31,667 bases of DNA from DAOUFU01 sp034429275 (GCA_034429275.1 DAOUFU010000298.1:1-31667); one strand, 5' to 3'. Positions 1 to 9,085 are shown, numbered from the stretch's first letter. Notes: generated from the sequence alone by a model not told the origin. Translations and numbers: made by a program.

Positions 1-296
1 TCCGCCGACACGGCATTGATGTCGCCTACACCAGGATCGTGCGATTCTTCTTCTGGCTGGAACTCACCATCTTGTGAATCGAGGTCTTCGTGTGCAGAGT
101 CTTCCTGGCGAAGCTCGATGCCCAGTTCGTCCAGTTCATCCAGTACGGCCTCAATGGCGTTTACATCATCACTATCTTCGTCCAGCAGTTCCAATACATC
201 CTCAAACGTGATGTAACCCCGTTGATCTGCACGGTTCATCAATTCCTGAATCACTTGAGTCCCGTTGCCTCCTGAGGTGTTGCTGATCGGAACCAT
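1..296 (-). CDS. rpoD: Primary RNA polymerase sigma factor (sigma-70/RpoD), N-terminal fragment
   Basis: This gene is cut by the left window edge and only its first ~98 codons are visible, read on the minus strand from ATG at 296. The protein has a sigma-70 region 1.1-like fold: a helix beginning LMNRADQRGYITFEDVLELL, then an acidic helix with NAIEAVLDELDELGIEL, then a long acidic stretch rich in Glu and Asp. Region 1.1 is known to occlude the DNA-binding channel of free primary sigma factors, so this is probably the housekeeping sigma rather than an alternative or ECF factor. The start is uncertain. In-frame ATGs also exist at 341 and 353, and the frame stays open upstream of both, but the region 1.1 similarity begins only downstream of 296. 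No sigma regions 2-4 can be seen because they lie outside the window. Confidence 0.72.
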   Translation of the reverse strand, partial: MVPISNTSGGNGTQVIQELMNRADQRGYITFEDVLELLDEDSDDVNAIEAVLDELDELGIELRQEDSAHEDLDSQDGEFQPEEESHDPGVGDINAVSA

Positions 297-426
297 ATGC
301 CCACAACCAATAAGACCCTGATTTTCCCCATAGCACCGCATCAGCTTGTTCATAGGAACAGGTTTAGAGATTATAGCATGAAACAGATCGGGTTGGAAGT
401 CCTCGCCTTCCCTCTCACAGGATACG

Positions 427-912
427 CTAAATATCGTGCTGCTCGCGCCACGCCAGAATATCTTCGGCGTGTTCTTCCTCGTGCCACGAGGCGTTTTCGG
501 CGATGAGGTAACTCAAGGGTTCGCCCTCCATCCAGGGCCACATCAGGTTATCGTCGAGCTGGGCGTCGGTGAGCGTGTCAATGGCGGCCAGAAGATGGCG
601 GTGCACCCCATGAAAGTCCTCGAGGATGTTTTGCACAGGGCGCGCAGCATTGACCCGGTATTGCTCAGCATTCCAATCGTCGATGTCTTCTATCTGCATG
701 ATACGAGGTGCACGCCGTTTGTGTTGCTCGATGGAGGATAAAGCGGTCACCAGCTCTGCTTCCCAGGCGACCAGGTGGGCAAGCACATCTTTGACAGACC
801 AGATGCCCACGGCTCCCACCTGGACCATCTGATCGTCGCTCAGGCCGGCAATTGCATCGAGCAGGCGCGCACGCGCAGCACGTAGATCGGCCAAGACATC
901 GGCTTTGGGCAT
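427..912 (-). CDS. DinB-like / ClbS-DfsB-type four-helix bundle protein
   Basis: The product is a 161-residue soluble protein of the DinB superfamily. From the ATG at 912, helix 2 carries WSVKDVLAHLVAWE with His46, and the last helix carries HEEEHAEDILAW with His144 and His148. These give the usual three-histidine metal-binding pattern of DinB-type proteins. The conserved W-S-x-K-D-x-L-x-H-L opening is typical of the ClbS/DfsB and DinB_2 groups, whose members include thiol-dependent transferases, hydrolases and many proteins of unknown function. The substrate cannot be told from sequence. An in-frame TTG at 924 is possible, but ATG 912 is preferred because GAGG sits six bases upstream of it, while the GGAAAGGA upstream of the TTG is almost adjacent to it. 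The gene lies in the same direction as the sigma-factor fragment. It probably has its own promoter at about 1010-1018. Confidence 0.72.
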   Translation of the reverse strand: MPKADVLADLRAARARLLDAIAGLSDDQMVQVGAVGIWSVKDVLAHLVAWEAELVTALSSIEQHKRRAPRIMQIEDIDDWNAEQYRVNAARPVQNILEDFHGVHRHLLAAIDTLTDAQLDDNLMWPWMEGEPLSYLIAENASWHEEEHAEDILAWREQHDI

Positions 913-1009
913 GGGCCGCCTCAATCCTTTCCTTGTGGGGTGAATGTACCGGCTATGTTCGGCGCAAATGCGTTGGTATTTGCGGGTGTGGACTCATGGT
1001 ATAGCAGGC

Positions 1010-1018
1010 ATTATAGCA
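1010..1018 (-). promoter_or_regulatory. Extended -10 promoter upstream of the DinB-like gene
   Basis: On the minus strand this reads TGCTATAAT, an extended -10 element (TGn plus a perfect TATAAT). It would start transcription near 1003 and leave a leader of about 90 bases before ATG 912. No good -35 lies 17 bases upstream, which is tolerated for extended -10 promoters. The rest of the 913-1202 spacer contains a GC hairpin (CCCCC at 1068-1072, GGGGG at 1081-1085) of unknown role. No convincing promoter for the plus-strand ATPase gene was found there. Confidence 0.45.
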
Positions 1019-1202
1019 TTGTGTGTTGCTCGATGGTATAGGGCGGCATAGGGCAGAGAAGACCGATCCCCCAATCTTTAGGGGGTGGTGCAGCGGCAGG
1101 TTGAGCGATCATCATCATGTTTTTTTGCGGATAACCCTGCTGCACGATTTGGAGTATAACAAAGTGCATAGTGCGTTGGGCCAAGTGTGAGGGTCACAAA
1201 TC

Positions 1203-4034
1203 ATGCAAGAGTCTCCATCTATTGAACGGCCTCCTGCTTCATCCGAAAAGTGGTATGCCCTTTCTGGTGAGGATGTCCTGCGCCAGCTCGATACCACGCT
1301 GGAACAGGGTCTGAGCGAGAAGACCGCGGAACAGCGCCTGGCGAAATATGGCCCCAATGAACTGCCCAGTGGCGAGCAGGTCTCGATCTGGCAGATGATC
1401 GTGAGCCAGTTCACCGATGTGATGGTGCTGGTGTTGATCGCCGCGGCAGTTGTGTCGGTGATCATTGGCGATGTCAAGGATGCTGTCGTGATCCTGGCGA
1501 TTGTCATCCTGAACGCGGTGTTGGGGTTCGTTCAAGAATACCAGGCAGAGCAAGCGCTGGCTGCGCTCAGTGCGATGCAGACTCCACAGGTCCGCGTCCG
1601 GCGCGATGGTCATGTTCACCATATCAGCGCGGCCCGCCTGGTTCCGGGCGATGTGGTGCTGCTGGAAGCAGGGGATCGTATCCCCGCTGATGGTCGCCTG
1701 ATCGTGGCGCATAACCTGCAAATCGATGAAGCAGCACTCACTGGCGAATCGATGGCGGTGGAAAAGGTGACCGAAACTCTGCCGGATTCCGATCCACCGC
1801 CTTCGCTGGCGGACCGGCGTAACGTCACGTACATGGGGACTTCGGTCACTTATGGGCGTGGTGAAATGGCGGTAGTGGGGACAGGGCTTTCGACCCAGTT
1901 GGGCAACATTGCCTCGATGCTTCAACGGGTGGAAAAGGGCCGTACACCGCTTCAGGACCGGCTGGAGAAGATGGGGTTTGTTCTGGCGGCGGCAGCGCTG
2001 AGCGTGTGCGCGCTGGTATTCGTGACCGGCGTGCTGCGTGGTGAAGATGCCAAGGAAATGCTGCTGACCGCGATCAGCCTGGCAGTAGCGGCTATCCCCG
2101 AAGGGCTGCCTGCCGTGATCACAATCGCGCTGGCGTTGGGCGCGCGGCGCATGATTCGCCGCCACGCATTGATTCGGAAACTGCCCGCCGTCGAGACGCT
2201 GGGATCGGTCTCGGTAATCTGCTCCGACAAAACCGGTACGCTCACGCGCAACGAAATGACGGTGACCATGATCGCGCTGCCGGGCCGGGATGATGTGATC
2301 ACAGTGCAAGGGAGCGGCTATAACCCGGTAGGCAGTTTCTATGCCGGGCTGAAGGTCGTGAATCCGGTCAACGATCATGGCCTGGCACGTATCCTCAACG
2401 CGGCGGCGCTCAATACCGATGCCTACCTGGAACAGAACAGCGATACCGGTCAGTGGGAAGTGGTGGGTGATACCACTGAAGGCGCGCTGCTGGTCGCTGC
2501 GCGCAAAGCGGGCTGGAGCCGCACGGCGTTGGAAGATGATATGCCCCGCGTGGCAGAACTGCCATTTTCGTCCGAGCGCAAGGCGATGACGACCATTCAC
2601 GAGCCTCGTGGCGCATTTGTCACCGGCTTGTTCGCCGGGGCACGCTATGTGGCGTTTATTAAAGGTGCGCCCGATCAACTGCTGGGGTGGGCCACTCAGG
2701 AAATCCTGCCCAGCGGACCATCGCCGCTCACTGAAGAGAGGCGTGCTGCATGGCGCAAACAGATCGAGACGATGGCGAGCAATGGACTTCGCGTGCTTGG
2801 TTTGGGCTACCGCGCGCTTGATGCGATTCCAGACCCGCTACAACCGGAAACTGTCGAGCGCGATCTCACCCTGCTCGGTTTGATGGGCATCGTCGATCCA
2901 CCGCGCGAGGAAGCCAAAGCCGCCGTCCAGAAAGCGCGCGAGGCAGGCATTCGCAGCGTGATGATCACCGGCGACCATAAGCTCACCGGGGCCGCCATCG
3001 CCCGGCAGATCGGACTCATCGAACAGGATGGCGAGGCGCTGACTGGCGTTGAGCTGGACCAGATGAGCGACAAAGAATTACGCGATGTGGTGCAGCGCGT
3101 ATCCGTGTATGCGCGCGTCTCGCCCGAACACAAACTGCGTATTGTCGAAGCGCTGCAATCGCACCAGCAGATTGTGGCGATGACTGGCGATGGTGTGAAT
3201 GACGCCCCGGCTCTCAAACAGGCCGATATCGGCGTGGCGATGGGGATCACCGGGACGGACGTCAGCCAGGGGGCGGCGGATATGGTGCTGACCGATGACA
3301 ACTTCGCCACCATCGTTGCGGCGGTCGAAGAGGGCCGTACCATTTACGACAACATTCGTAAATTCATCCGCTACCTGCTAAGCACCAACGCGGGCGAAAT
3401 CCTCACCATGTTTGTCGCCCTGGTGATCGGGCTGCGCGTGCCGCTGCTGGCCATCCATATCCTGTGGATCAACCTGGTGACCGATGGTTTGCCCGCCATC
3501 GCGCTTGGCTTTGAACCCAGCGAACCGGACGTGATGCGGCGTAAACCTCGCCCGCCTAAAGAGAGCATCTTCGCGCACGGGGTGGGCCTGCACGTGTTGT
3601 GGGTCGGGGCGTGGATTGGCATCTGCACCCTGCTGGGTTTCGTCTGGATGCTCGATCGATATGGCGGGGAACTGCTGAACCCGTCGGACGAGGCGCTGGC
3701 AGCGGCGCGCACGATGGCGTTCACCGTGCTGGCCCTGTCGCAGATTTTTGAGGTCACCGCGATTCACGGGGGGGATGCATCGTTCATTCGTGCTCCGCTG
3801 ATGAAAAATAAGCTGCTGCTGCTGGCCGTGCTCTTGACCGGTTTCCTGCAGATGGTGGTCATCTATGCGCCGTTTGCGCAGTCTATCCTGGACACCGTGT
3901 CGCTCGATTCGACCGAACTTATCATGGCGTGGGTGCTGGCGGGGTCGCTCTTGCCGGCGGTGGAAGTCGAGAAGTATTTTCGCCGACGCCGCAGCCGTCT
4001 TGCAAGCCGTCACGCGGCTCCTGCGCGGGCGTAA
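1203..4034 (+). CDS. Calcium-transporting P-type ATPase (P2A/P2B type)
   Basis: This is a complete 943-residue cation pump of the inner membrane that uses ATP to export Ca2+. The domain order is canonical: an N-terminal cation-ATPase domain, TGES of the actuator domain at 180-183, the M4 motif IPEGLPA near residue 300, the phosphorylation motif CSDKTGTLT with Asp342, and the hinge TGDGVNDAPA at 661-670. The M5/M6 helices carry the calcium-ligand motifs NAGE and NLVTDGLPAIALGFEP. The PEGLP motif together with NLVTDGLPA points to calcium rather than heavy metals, potassium or protons. In M8 a Gln stands where SERCA has its site-I Glu (TMAFTVLALSQ), as in PMCA pumps. ATG 1203 follows GAGGG about nine bases upstream. 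The gene stands alone and ends at a terminator. Confidence 0.93.
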   Translation: MQESPSIERPPASSEKWYALSGEDVLRQLDTTLEQGLSEKTAEQRLAKYGPNELPSGEQVSIWQMIVSQFTDVMVLVLIAAAVVSVIIGDVKDAVVILAIVILNAVLGFVQEYQAEQALAALSAMQTPQVRVRRDGHVHHISAARLVPGDVVLLEAGDRIPADGRLIVAHNLQIDEAALTGESMAVEKVTETLPDSDPPPSLADRRNVTYMGTSVTYGRGEMAVVGTGLSTQLGNIASMLQRVEKGRTPLQDRLEKMGFVLAAAALSVCALVFVTGVLRGEDAKEMLLTAISLAVAAIPEGLPAVITIALALGARRMIRRHALIRKLPAVETLGSVSVICSDKTGTLTRNEMTVTMIALPGRDDVITVQGSGYNPVGSFYAGLKVVNPVNDHGLARILNAAALNTDAYLEQNSDTGQWEVVGDTTEGALLVAARKAGWSRTALEDDMPRVAELPFSSERKAMTTIHEPRGAFVTGLFAGARYVAFIKGAPDQLLGWATQEILPSGPSPLTEERRAAWRKQIETMASNGLRVLGLGYRALDAIPDPLQPETVERDLTLLGLMGIVDPPREEAKAAVQKAREAGIRSVMITGDHKLTGAAIARQIGLIEQDGEALTGVELDQMSDKELRDVVQRVSVYARVSPEHKLRIVEALQSHQQIVAMTGDGVNDAPALKQADIGVAMGITGTDVSQGAADMVLTDDNFATIVAAVEEGRTIYDNIRKFIRYLLSTNAGEILTMFVALVIGLRVPLLAIHILWINLVTDGLPAIALGFEPSEPDVMRRKPRPPKESIFAHGVGLHVLWVGAWIGICTLLGFVWMLDRYGGELLNPSDEALAAARTMAFTVLALSQIFEVTAIHGGDASFIRAPLMKNKLLLLAVLLTGFLQMVVIYAPFAQSILDTVSLDSTELIMAWVLAGSLLPAVEVEKYFRRRRSRLASRHAAPARA

Positions 4035-4081
4035 CGCGCTGGCCGTGCCGGTCCATTGCCTGGTGTGATGCAGAACATACG

Positions 4082-4114
4082 AGAGCGGAGGGCAGCGCGC
4101 CTTCCGCTCTTTTT
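4082..4114 (+). terminator. Rho-independent terminator after the calcium ATPase
   Basis: An 8-bp perfect stem (AGAGCGGA at 4082-4089 with TCCGCTCT at 4103-4110) is followed directly by a T run. It sits 48 bases after the ATPase stop codon. On the opposite strand the stem is not followed by a clear T tract, so it probably serves the plus strand only. Confidence 0.8.
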
Positions 4115-4124
4115 CTGCCTGTGC

Positions 4125-4397
4125 TTACCTGCGTCTGCGCATTCGCCTGATCTGAACCTGCATGAAGGCGCTCACCCGCTCGACTTCTGTTTTTTCCCCA
4201 ATGATCACCAGCCGGTCGCGCTCGATGGTTACCAGGCCCACCTGGTCTGGCTCCAACGACTCCACATAGGCCGACCAGCCGCGCCCTTGAACTTCGAGCA
4301 AGCCAGAGGGTTGGCCCCCGGCCTGACTGAGATAATCCATAACCCGGAAGCGCGGCAGGTGACGCAGTTCCAGCTCGACCCGAAGGGTGGGTTTCAT
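4125..4397 (-). CDS. Small basic protein of unknown function
   Basis: This is a 90-residue protein that I do not recognise. From ATG 4397 it reads as an alternating strand/helix pattern (MKPTLRVELELRHLPRF, then VMDYLSQAGG, then VGLVTIERDRLVIIGE) and ends in a helix with a very basic tail (IRRMRRRR). That pattern would suit a small alpha/beta fold, and the basic end could contact nucleic acid or acidic phospholipid; both points are inference. A TTG at 4421 would add eight residues, but it would place the start inside the strong divergent promoter at 4407-4434, so ATG 4397 is preferred. The coding potential rests on the coherent amphipathic pattern and on its fitting exactly between the ATPase terminator and the divergent promoter. 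No homology claim is made. Confidence 0.55.
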   Translation of the reverse strand: MKPTLRVELELRHLPRFRVMDYLSQAGGQPSGLLEVQGRGWSAYVESLEPDQVGLVTIERDRLVIIGEKTEVERVSAFMQVQIRRMRRRR

Positions 4398-4406
4398 AGG
4401 GATTCG

Positions 4407-4434
4407 TTGACACTCCCGCAAAGCCGACTAGAAT
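4407..4434 (+). promoter_or_regulatory. Near-consensus sigma-70 promoter for the S8 peptidase block
   Basis: A perfect -35 TTGACA (4407-4412) is followed after 16 bases by the -10 TAGAAT (4429-4434, five of six matches). Transcription would start near 4441 and leave a leader of about 150 bases before the peptidase ATG at 4595. It is one of the strongest promoter matches in the window, and it lies just upstream of the divergent minus-strand start at 4397. Confidence 0.65.
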
Positions 4435-4594
4435 TAGAACGTATCCTAAACCTTTCATATTGCTGCTGCAAATAGAGAATCTTTTTTCCCTGTCCAAGAG
4501 CAGGCGTGCGTGTTTCCAACAGATGGGCTGTAGGGGGCTGTTGGAGCGAAACATTCCTGGCGATAATCGTCCGCACACCAATAAGGTCGTAGTC

Positions 4595-7500
4595 ATGATC
4601 CCCAAGACGCGCAGTACGCTTTTTACCCAAACAATCGTTGTATTCCTGATCTTGACGCTGAGTGTCACGTCACTCTGGCGGCCTGGCACCGCGTTGGCCC
4701 AGGGTCCGCAGGGCGACCGGGGTGAGGAAAATGGACCCATAGGGACGGTGCTGACCGGCGGGCCGACCGGGCCATTGTTTGGCACCTATCAAGACGCGCT
4801 CGATACGTTTGATGCTCAGCGGTCGGGAGAGCTGATCACAGTGGTGGTCGTGCTTGAAGAACCGGCAGTGCTCGAAACCGCGCTCAATGGGCGGTATGTG
4901 CTGGCGCAGCGTTTGCAGAGCGCTCGTGTACGGGCCGCCCAAGGCAGCGTACTGAACGCCATGGATGCTGAAGATGTCGAATACGACGTTTTGTTTTCCA
5001 CGTCGTATGTCCTTAATGGGCTGGTGGTGCAAATCCCACGTTCCGACCTCGAAATACTCAACAGTTTACCGGGCGTGGCGCGCGCGTATGAAGACCAGAT
5101 GGGCGTGTTCGACAACGCCACCAGTGTTCCGTTCATCGGCGCGCCCCAGGCGTGGCAGGCGGGTTACACCGGCGCAGGGATCAAGGTGGGCATTATCGAT
5201 TCGGGCGTTGACTATCTGCACGCGGATTTTGGCTGCACCCTGCCCGACAGCGGCCCCAAATATCGCGGTGGGTACGATTTTGTAGGCGATTCCTGGGTGC
5301 CTGGTGGCATCTTCGTGCCCGATCCCGATCCGATGGATCAGAATGGACACGGCACGCATGTCGCCGGGACGGCGGTCGGATGCGGTGTAACGGGCACAGG
5401 CGCACCTTATGATGGCCCGTATGATATGACCAACCCGGTGATGTCCGACCTGGCGATCGGGCCGGGAGTTGCGCCGGACGCCGAGCTGTACGCCCTCAAA
5501 GTGGGCAGCACGGGTGACCAGGCTTCTGAAGCGGCGGCGGTTGCGGCGCTGGAATGGGCGGTGACCAATGACCTGGACGTGGTGAATCTGTCTTTTGGGC
5601 GGGATTTTGGTCATCCCGATGATGCCTGGACGATTGCCTCCAACAACGCGGCGCGAGCGGGCGTGATCGTGGTATCGTCCGCGGGCAACGCGGGCAATAC
5701 CTTCTACATCCAGGGCAGCCCCAGCAACGCCGATTGGGCGATCAGTGTGGCGGCATCGACCGATGCGGGCGGCTACGGGCTGCGGGTGAACTCTCCGCCC
5801 ACTATCGCCGGGATTTATCCCATTGGGTTGGCCGATTTTGCCCCCGCCGTCTACTCGGTGACGGCAGACCTGGTGCGTGTGGATGATGGGGTTGGCACGC
5901 TGGATGATGCCTGTCAGACGCCATTTGCCAATGCTGCCGCTGTGGCGGGCCGGATTGCGCTCATTCAGCGCGGTGGGTGTTCCTTTGTTATCAAGGCGGT
6001 CAATGCCCAGGCTAACGGCGCGGCGGGCGTGGTGATTTACAACAATGCGGCGGGCGATCCTCCCGCAATGACCGGTACGCCAACGGTCCCGATCACCATC
6101 CCGGTCGTATCGGTCACCCATGTGGCCGGGGCGAGTTTCATTGCAGCATTGGGGAGCGCGCCGCCGGTCAATGTGACGCTTTCCAGCAGCATTGTATCCA
6201 GCACCCAGGCCGATGTGCTGACCAGTTTCACGTCGCGCGGCCCTCAGCGCGGCAGCGCGCCCGATTCGATTGGCCTGAAGCCCGATATTTCTGCGCCGGG
6301 CCAGAATATCCTGTCTGCACTGCTGGGGTCGGGCAGCGGCGGCAAAGTCCAGGGTGGCACCTCGATGGCCGCGCCTCACGTGGCCGGGACGATGGCTCTG
6401 CTGCGTCAGAAACACCCTGCCTGGTCAGTGAGTGACCTCAAAGCGCTGGTGATGAACACCGCTTTGCACGATCTGACCGATGGGGGCATCCCTGCCGATC
6501 CAGGGCGAGCCGGAGTCGGGCGCGTGGACGCCAACGCGGCAACGGTATCTGAGGTGATCGCGTACAGCACCACTCGACCCGAACAGGTGAGTGTCTCATT
6601 TGGCGTGGTGAACGTGGCTGGTGCGATGAGCACGTCTCGCTCGATCACGCTGCGCAACCTGGGCGCGGTGGATGCTACCTATGATGTCAGCCTGGTCACG
6701 CTGCGCGATATCAACGGGGTGAGCTACAGCGTTACCCCCAGCCGAGTCACGGTCCCGGCGGGCGGCAGTGCCCAGGTCACGGTGACCCTGAACGCGGCCA
6801 ACCCCAACAGTTGGGTTCAGCCCCATACGCGCCCGGCAAATATTCCTGGGACGCAAACCAGCGGATACTATCGCCAGTGGATGGACGAGGAATCGGGGTA
6901 TGTCCAGTTCACGCTGACCGGAAACACGCCAGGGACTGATCTCCGGGTGGCGGTTTATGCTGCGCCGCGCCCGGTGGGTACGCTGCAGGTGGTGGATAAC
7001 CCGGTGGTCACGGCAGGCGTGACGGGCACGGCCAGCACGGCACTGGGCGGTACGGGTGTATATACCGGCAATGCCTATCCACGCGATATTGTGGGTCTGG
7101 TCTCTGCGGTCGAATTGCAGTACACCAGCCCGGATGACGGCAGCAGCCTGGGGTTCAGTAATGCGGCAGATTTGCGCTATGTGGGTGTCGGGACCGATTA
7201 CGTCGCTCGCGGTAACAATCTGTCCAATACGGCAGTGCTGTTCGGCCTGGCCACCTATGGCGAATGGGACACGCTGGCTACCGATACCACGACGTTTTAT
7301 GTCTACATCGACAGCCAGACGGGCAACGATCCCACTACGCCGCCAGATGGGGTGTTTGATTACCGGATCGAGAATACCGATCTTGGCACCACTCTGCCCG
7401 AAGATACTTTCTACTCGGTGATGTGGAACCTTTCGACGGGGAGCGGCAGCGTGCTCTATCCGGTCAACTACTGGAGACCGGATCGGTTGGCGACCTATCC

Positions 7501-8413
7501 TTATAACAGCGATGTTCTGCTGCTGGCCGCCTGGGGACCCTGGCTGGGTCTGACCAGCGGCTCGGCCCGGTTTGATTACTTTGTTACCACGTATCACAAC
7601 GGCGAGATGGTGGACGTCACCCCTACACTGAGCTACGATGTCGAGCGACAGGCGATGGATGTCTCGCGCTATACCGGCGGATCGCTGATGTTCTACGACT
7701 GGCCGGGCTATACGGTGGATGTGGATTACAACTGGGCAAACTATACCGGACCCAATCCACCGTGCCTGCTGCTGCTGCATCACCACAACCAGCCTGGGCT
7801 GCGTCCAGAACCGGTATGCTTTGCCACCAATATCCTGTATGACCTGGCCGTGACCAAGCGGATCGACAATCTGTTGGTGCCTGCGGGCGAGACACCCTAC
7901 GCGCCCGAAGGGACTATCGTGGTTTTTACGATCACTGCGTCCAACCAGGATTTGGTGGATGTGCCCTCTGCGCGTGTTTCCGATCTGCTGCCGGATGGGC
8001 TGACCCTGGTGAGCAGTCTTGCCAGCCAGGGCACTTACGATCCCATCAGTGGAGTGTGGGAAATCGGCCCTCTGGCGGCTGCCGGATCACCTGGCGACAG
8101 CGCAACCCTGATCCTGACCGTCCAGGTAGACACGGGCACAACCGGGCAGACGATCACCAACCGGGCCAGCATAGAAGCCAGCGTGGGGACAGATCGTGCG
8201 CCGGGGAATAATACGGCTTCGGCAAGCCTGATTGTAGGCGATCCCGGTTCCGCCGGGTATACCTCATTTCCACCGGTGACTACCCTGCCCGCAACCGGTT
8301 ACCCGCCGGATAAGGACCTGCCGGATATGACCGGGATATGGCTGGCGTTTGCTGCTGCATTGGCCGGTGTAGCGCTGCTGGTGATCTGGATGTCGCGGCG
8401 GCCTACGATATGA
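4595..8413 (+). CDS. Secreted subtilisin-like S8 serine peptidase with PA and DUF11 domains and an LPATG-type C-terminal anchor
   Basis: This is a very large extracellular peptidase of 1272 residues. It starts with a Sec signal peptide (hydrophobic core IVVFLILTLSVTSLW, likely cleavage after ALA near residue 35). An I9-like propeptide follows at about 80-170. The S8 catalytic domain has Asp202 (IIDSGVDY), His252 (NGHGTHVAGT) and Ser590 (GGTSMAAPHVAG). A PA domain is inserted at roughly 400-535 (VAGRIALIQRGGCSF). After beta-rich segments comes a DUF11 repeat (about 1086-1215). The C-terminus has LPATG at 1231-1235, then a transmembrane helix (about 1248-1267) and a short basic tail (SRRPTI). 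This suggests sortase or other cell-surface anchoring. ATG 4595 is chosen over an upstream in-frame ATG at 4460 because it begins the signal peptide and has AAGG eight bases before it. The gene is probably first in the block with the next three genes. Confidence 0.9.
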   Translation: MIPKTRSTLFTQTIVVFLILTLSVTSLWRPGTALAQGPQGDRGEENGPIGTVLTGGPTGPLFGTYQDALDTFDAQRSGELITVVVVLEEPAVLETALNGRYVLAQRLQSARVRAAQGSVLNAMDAEDVEYDVLFSTSYVLNGLVVQIPRSDLEILNSLPGVARAYEDQMGVFDNATSVPFIGAPQAWQAGYTGAGIKVGIIDSGVDYLHADFGCTLPDSGPKYRGGYDFVGDSWVPGGIFVPDPDPMDQNGHGTHVAGTAVGCGVTGTGAPYDGPYDMTNPVMSDLAIGPGVAPDAELYALKVGSTGDQASEAAAVAALEWAVTNDLDVVNLSFGRDFGHPDDAWTIASNNAARAGVIVVSSAGNAGNTFYIQGSPSNADWAISVAASTDAGGYGLRVNSPPTIAGIYPIGLADFAPAVYSVTADLVRVDDGVGTLDDACQTPFANAAAVAGRIALIQRGGCSFVIKAVNAQANGAAGVVIYNNAAGDPPAMTGTPTVPITIPVVSVTHVAGASFIAALGSAPPVNVTLSSSIVSSTQADVLTSFTSRGPQRGSAPDSIGLKPDISAPGQNILSALLGSGSGGKVQGGTSMAAPHVAGTMALLRQKHPAWSVSDLKALVMNTALHDLTDGGIPADPGRAGVGRVDANAATVSEVIAYSTTRPEQVSVSFGVVNVAGAMSTSRSITLRNLGAVDATYDVSLVTLRDINGVSYSVTPSRVTVPAGGSAQVTVTLNAANPNSWVQPHTRPANIPGTQTSGYYRQWMDEESGYVQFTLTGNTPGTDLRVAVYAAPRPVGTLQVVDNPVVTAGVTGTASTALGGTGVYTGNAYPRDIVGLVSAVELQYTSPDDGSSLGFSNAADLRYVGVGTDYVARGNNLSNTAVLFGLATYGEWDTLATDTTTFYVYIDSQTGNDPTTPPDGVFDYRIENTDLGTTLPEDTFYSVMWNLSTGSGSVLYPVNYWRPDRLATYPYNSDVLLLAAWGPWLGLTSGSARFDYFVTTYHNGEMVDVTPTLSYDVERQAMDVSRYTGGSLMFYDWPGYTVDVDYNWANYTGPNPPCLLLLHHHNQPGLRPEPVCFATNILYDLAVTKRIDNLLVPAGETPYAPEGTIVVFTITASNQDLVDVPSARVSDLLPDGLTLVSSLASQGTYDPISGVWEIGPLAAAGSPGDSATLILTVQVDTGTTGQTITNRASIEASVGTDRAPGNNTASASLIVGDPGSAGYTSFPPVTTLPATGYPPDKDLPDMTGIWLAFAAALAGVALLVIWMSRRPTI

Positions 8414-8455
8414 TCGGAGCGAACAAGCTCAGTAGACGAATAAGGGGGAAAAAGT

Positions 8456-9085
8456 ATGCAAATTCGGAGCCGGTATGTGCTTTGGGCATTTAGCATCGCT
8501 TTGGTGTTGATTCTGTCTGCATGTTCGTGCCTGGAAGAGTTTTTGACGAACGAAGGTGAGTCAGCGCCGGCTCAGGCGACGGTGCAGCCTGCCGATGAGT
8601 CGGGCGTTGGGGAGGAAACGGCGACCATGGCGCTCGTTTTAACCAGTCCTGCGTTTGAGCAGGGTGTGGCGATTCCCCGGCAGTATACCTGCCAGGGAGA
8701 AGATATTTCTCCAGCACTGGCGTGGACCGGTGCGCCTTCGGGTACCCAGAGTTTCGCGCTGATCATGGATGATCCCGATGCACCGAGAGAAACGTGGGTG
8801 CATTGGGTGGTATTCAACCTTCCGGCGGAGCAGACCGGTCTGCCCGCTGCTGTCGTCCCCGATGCTGATCTGGGTGGCGGGATACAGGGGCGCAACAGTT
8901 GGCGCGCAAATGGTTATGGAGGCCCCTGCCCGCCAAGCGGCACGCATCGCTATTTCTTCACCCTGTACGCGCTTGACACTGTGCTGTCGCTGGATGAGAG
9001 CGCGACCAAGGCGGATGTGCTGGCCGCGATGCAGGGGCATATTCTGGCCGAAGCACAATTGATGGGTACCTACCAGCAATCGTGA
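8456..9085 (+). CDS. YbhB/YbcL-family (PEBP-like) lipoprotein
   Basis: This 209-residue protein has a lipoprotein signal: a basic start, a hydrophobic helix, and the lipobox LSAC with the acylated Cys23. It is therefore probably anchored on the outer face of the membrane. The rest is a phosphatidylethanolamine-binding/Raf-kinase-inhibitor-like domain of the bacterial YbhB/YbcL type. The ligand-pocket motifs DDPDAP, WVHWVVFNLP, GPCPPSGTHRYFF and a closing helix are all present. The biochemical function of bacterial PEBP-like proteins is largely unsettled; ligand binding and peptidase inhibition have been proposed for family members. Its position 42 bases after a secreted serine peptidase makes control or quenching of a peptidase an attractive guess, but nothing in the sequence proves it. 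The start has a strong GGGGG site seven bases upstream. The stop overlaps the start of the next gene. Confidence 0.88.
   Translation: MQIRSRYVLWAFSIALVLILSACSCLEEFLTNEGESAPAQATVQPADESGVGEETATMALVLTSPAFEQGVAIPRQYTCQGEDISPALAWTGAPSGTQSFALIMDDPDAPRETWVHWVVFNLPAEQTGLPAAVVPDADLGGGIQGRNSWRANGYGGPCPPSGTHRYFFTLYALDTVLSLDESATKADVLAAMQGHILAEAQLMGTYQQS

Noticed and set aside
16..216. A 66-residue Ser-rich open frame on the plus strand
   Set aside because: It is the antisense of the acidic N-terminus of the sigma factor fragment. The Ser runs are complements of Glu/Asp codons.
720..1036. 15-bp direct repeat TGTGTTGCTCGATGG at 720-734 and 1022-1036
   Set aside because: One such match is expected by chance in a window of this size, and one copy is inside the DinB-like gene.
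1068..1085. CCCCC/GGGGG hairpin upstream of the calcium ATPase
   Set aside because: The stem is only 5 bp, with no T run and no promoter next to it. It is too weak to call as a regulatory element.
1239..2678. Long minus-strand open frame opposite the calcium ATPase
   Set aside because: The plus strand encodes a motif-complete P-type ATPase. The minus frame has no family pattern and is rich in His/Arg/Gln, as expected of a GC-rich shadow.
5066..7786. Two long minus-strand open frames opposite the S8 peptidase
   Set aside because: They show no domain pattern or ribosome-binding sites and lie opposite a clear signal peptide and catalytic-triad gene.
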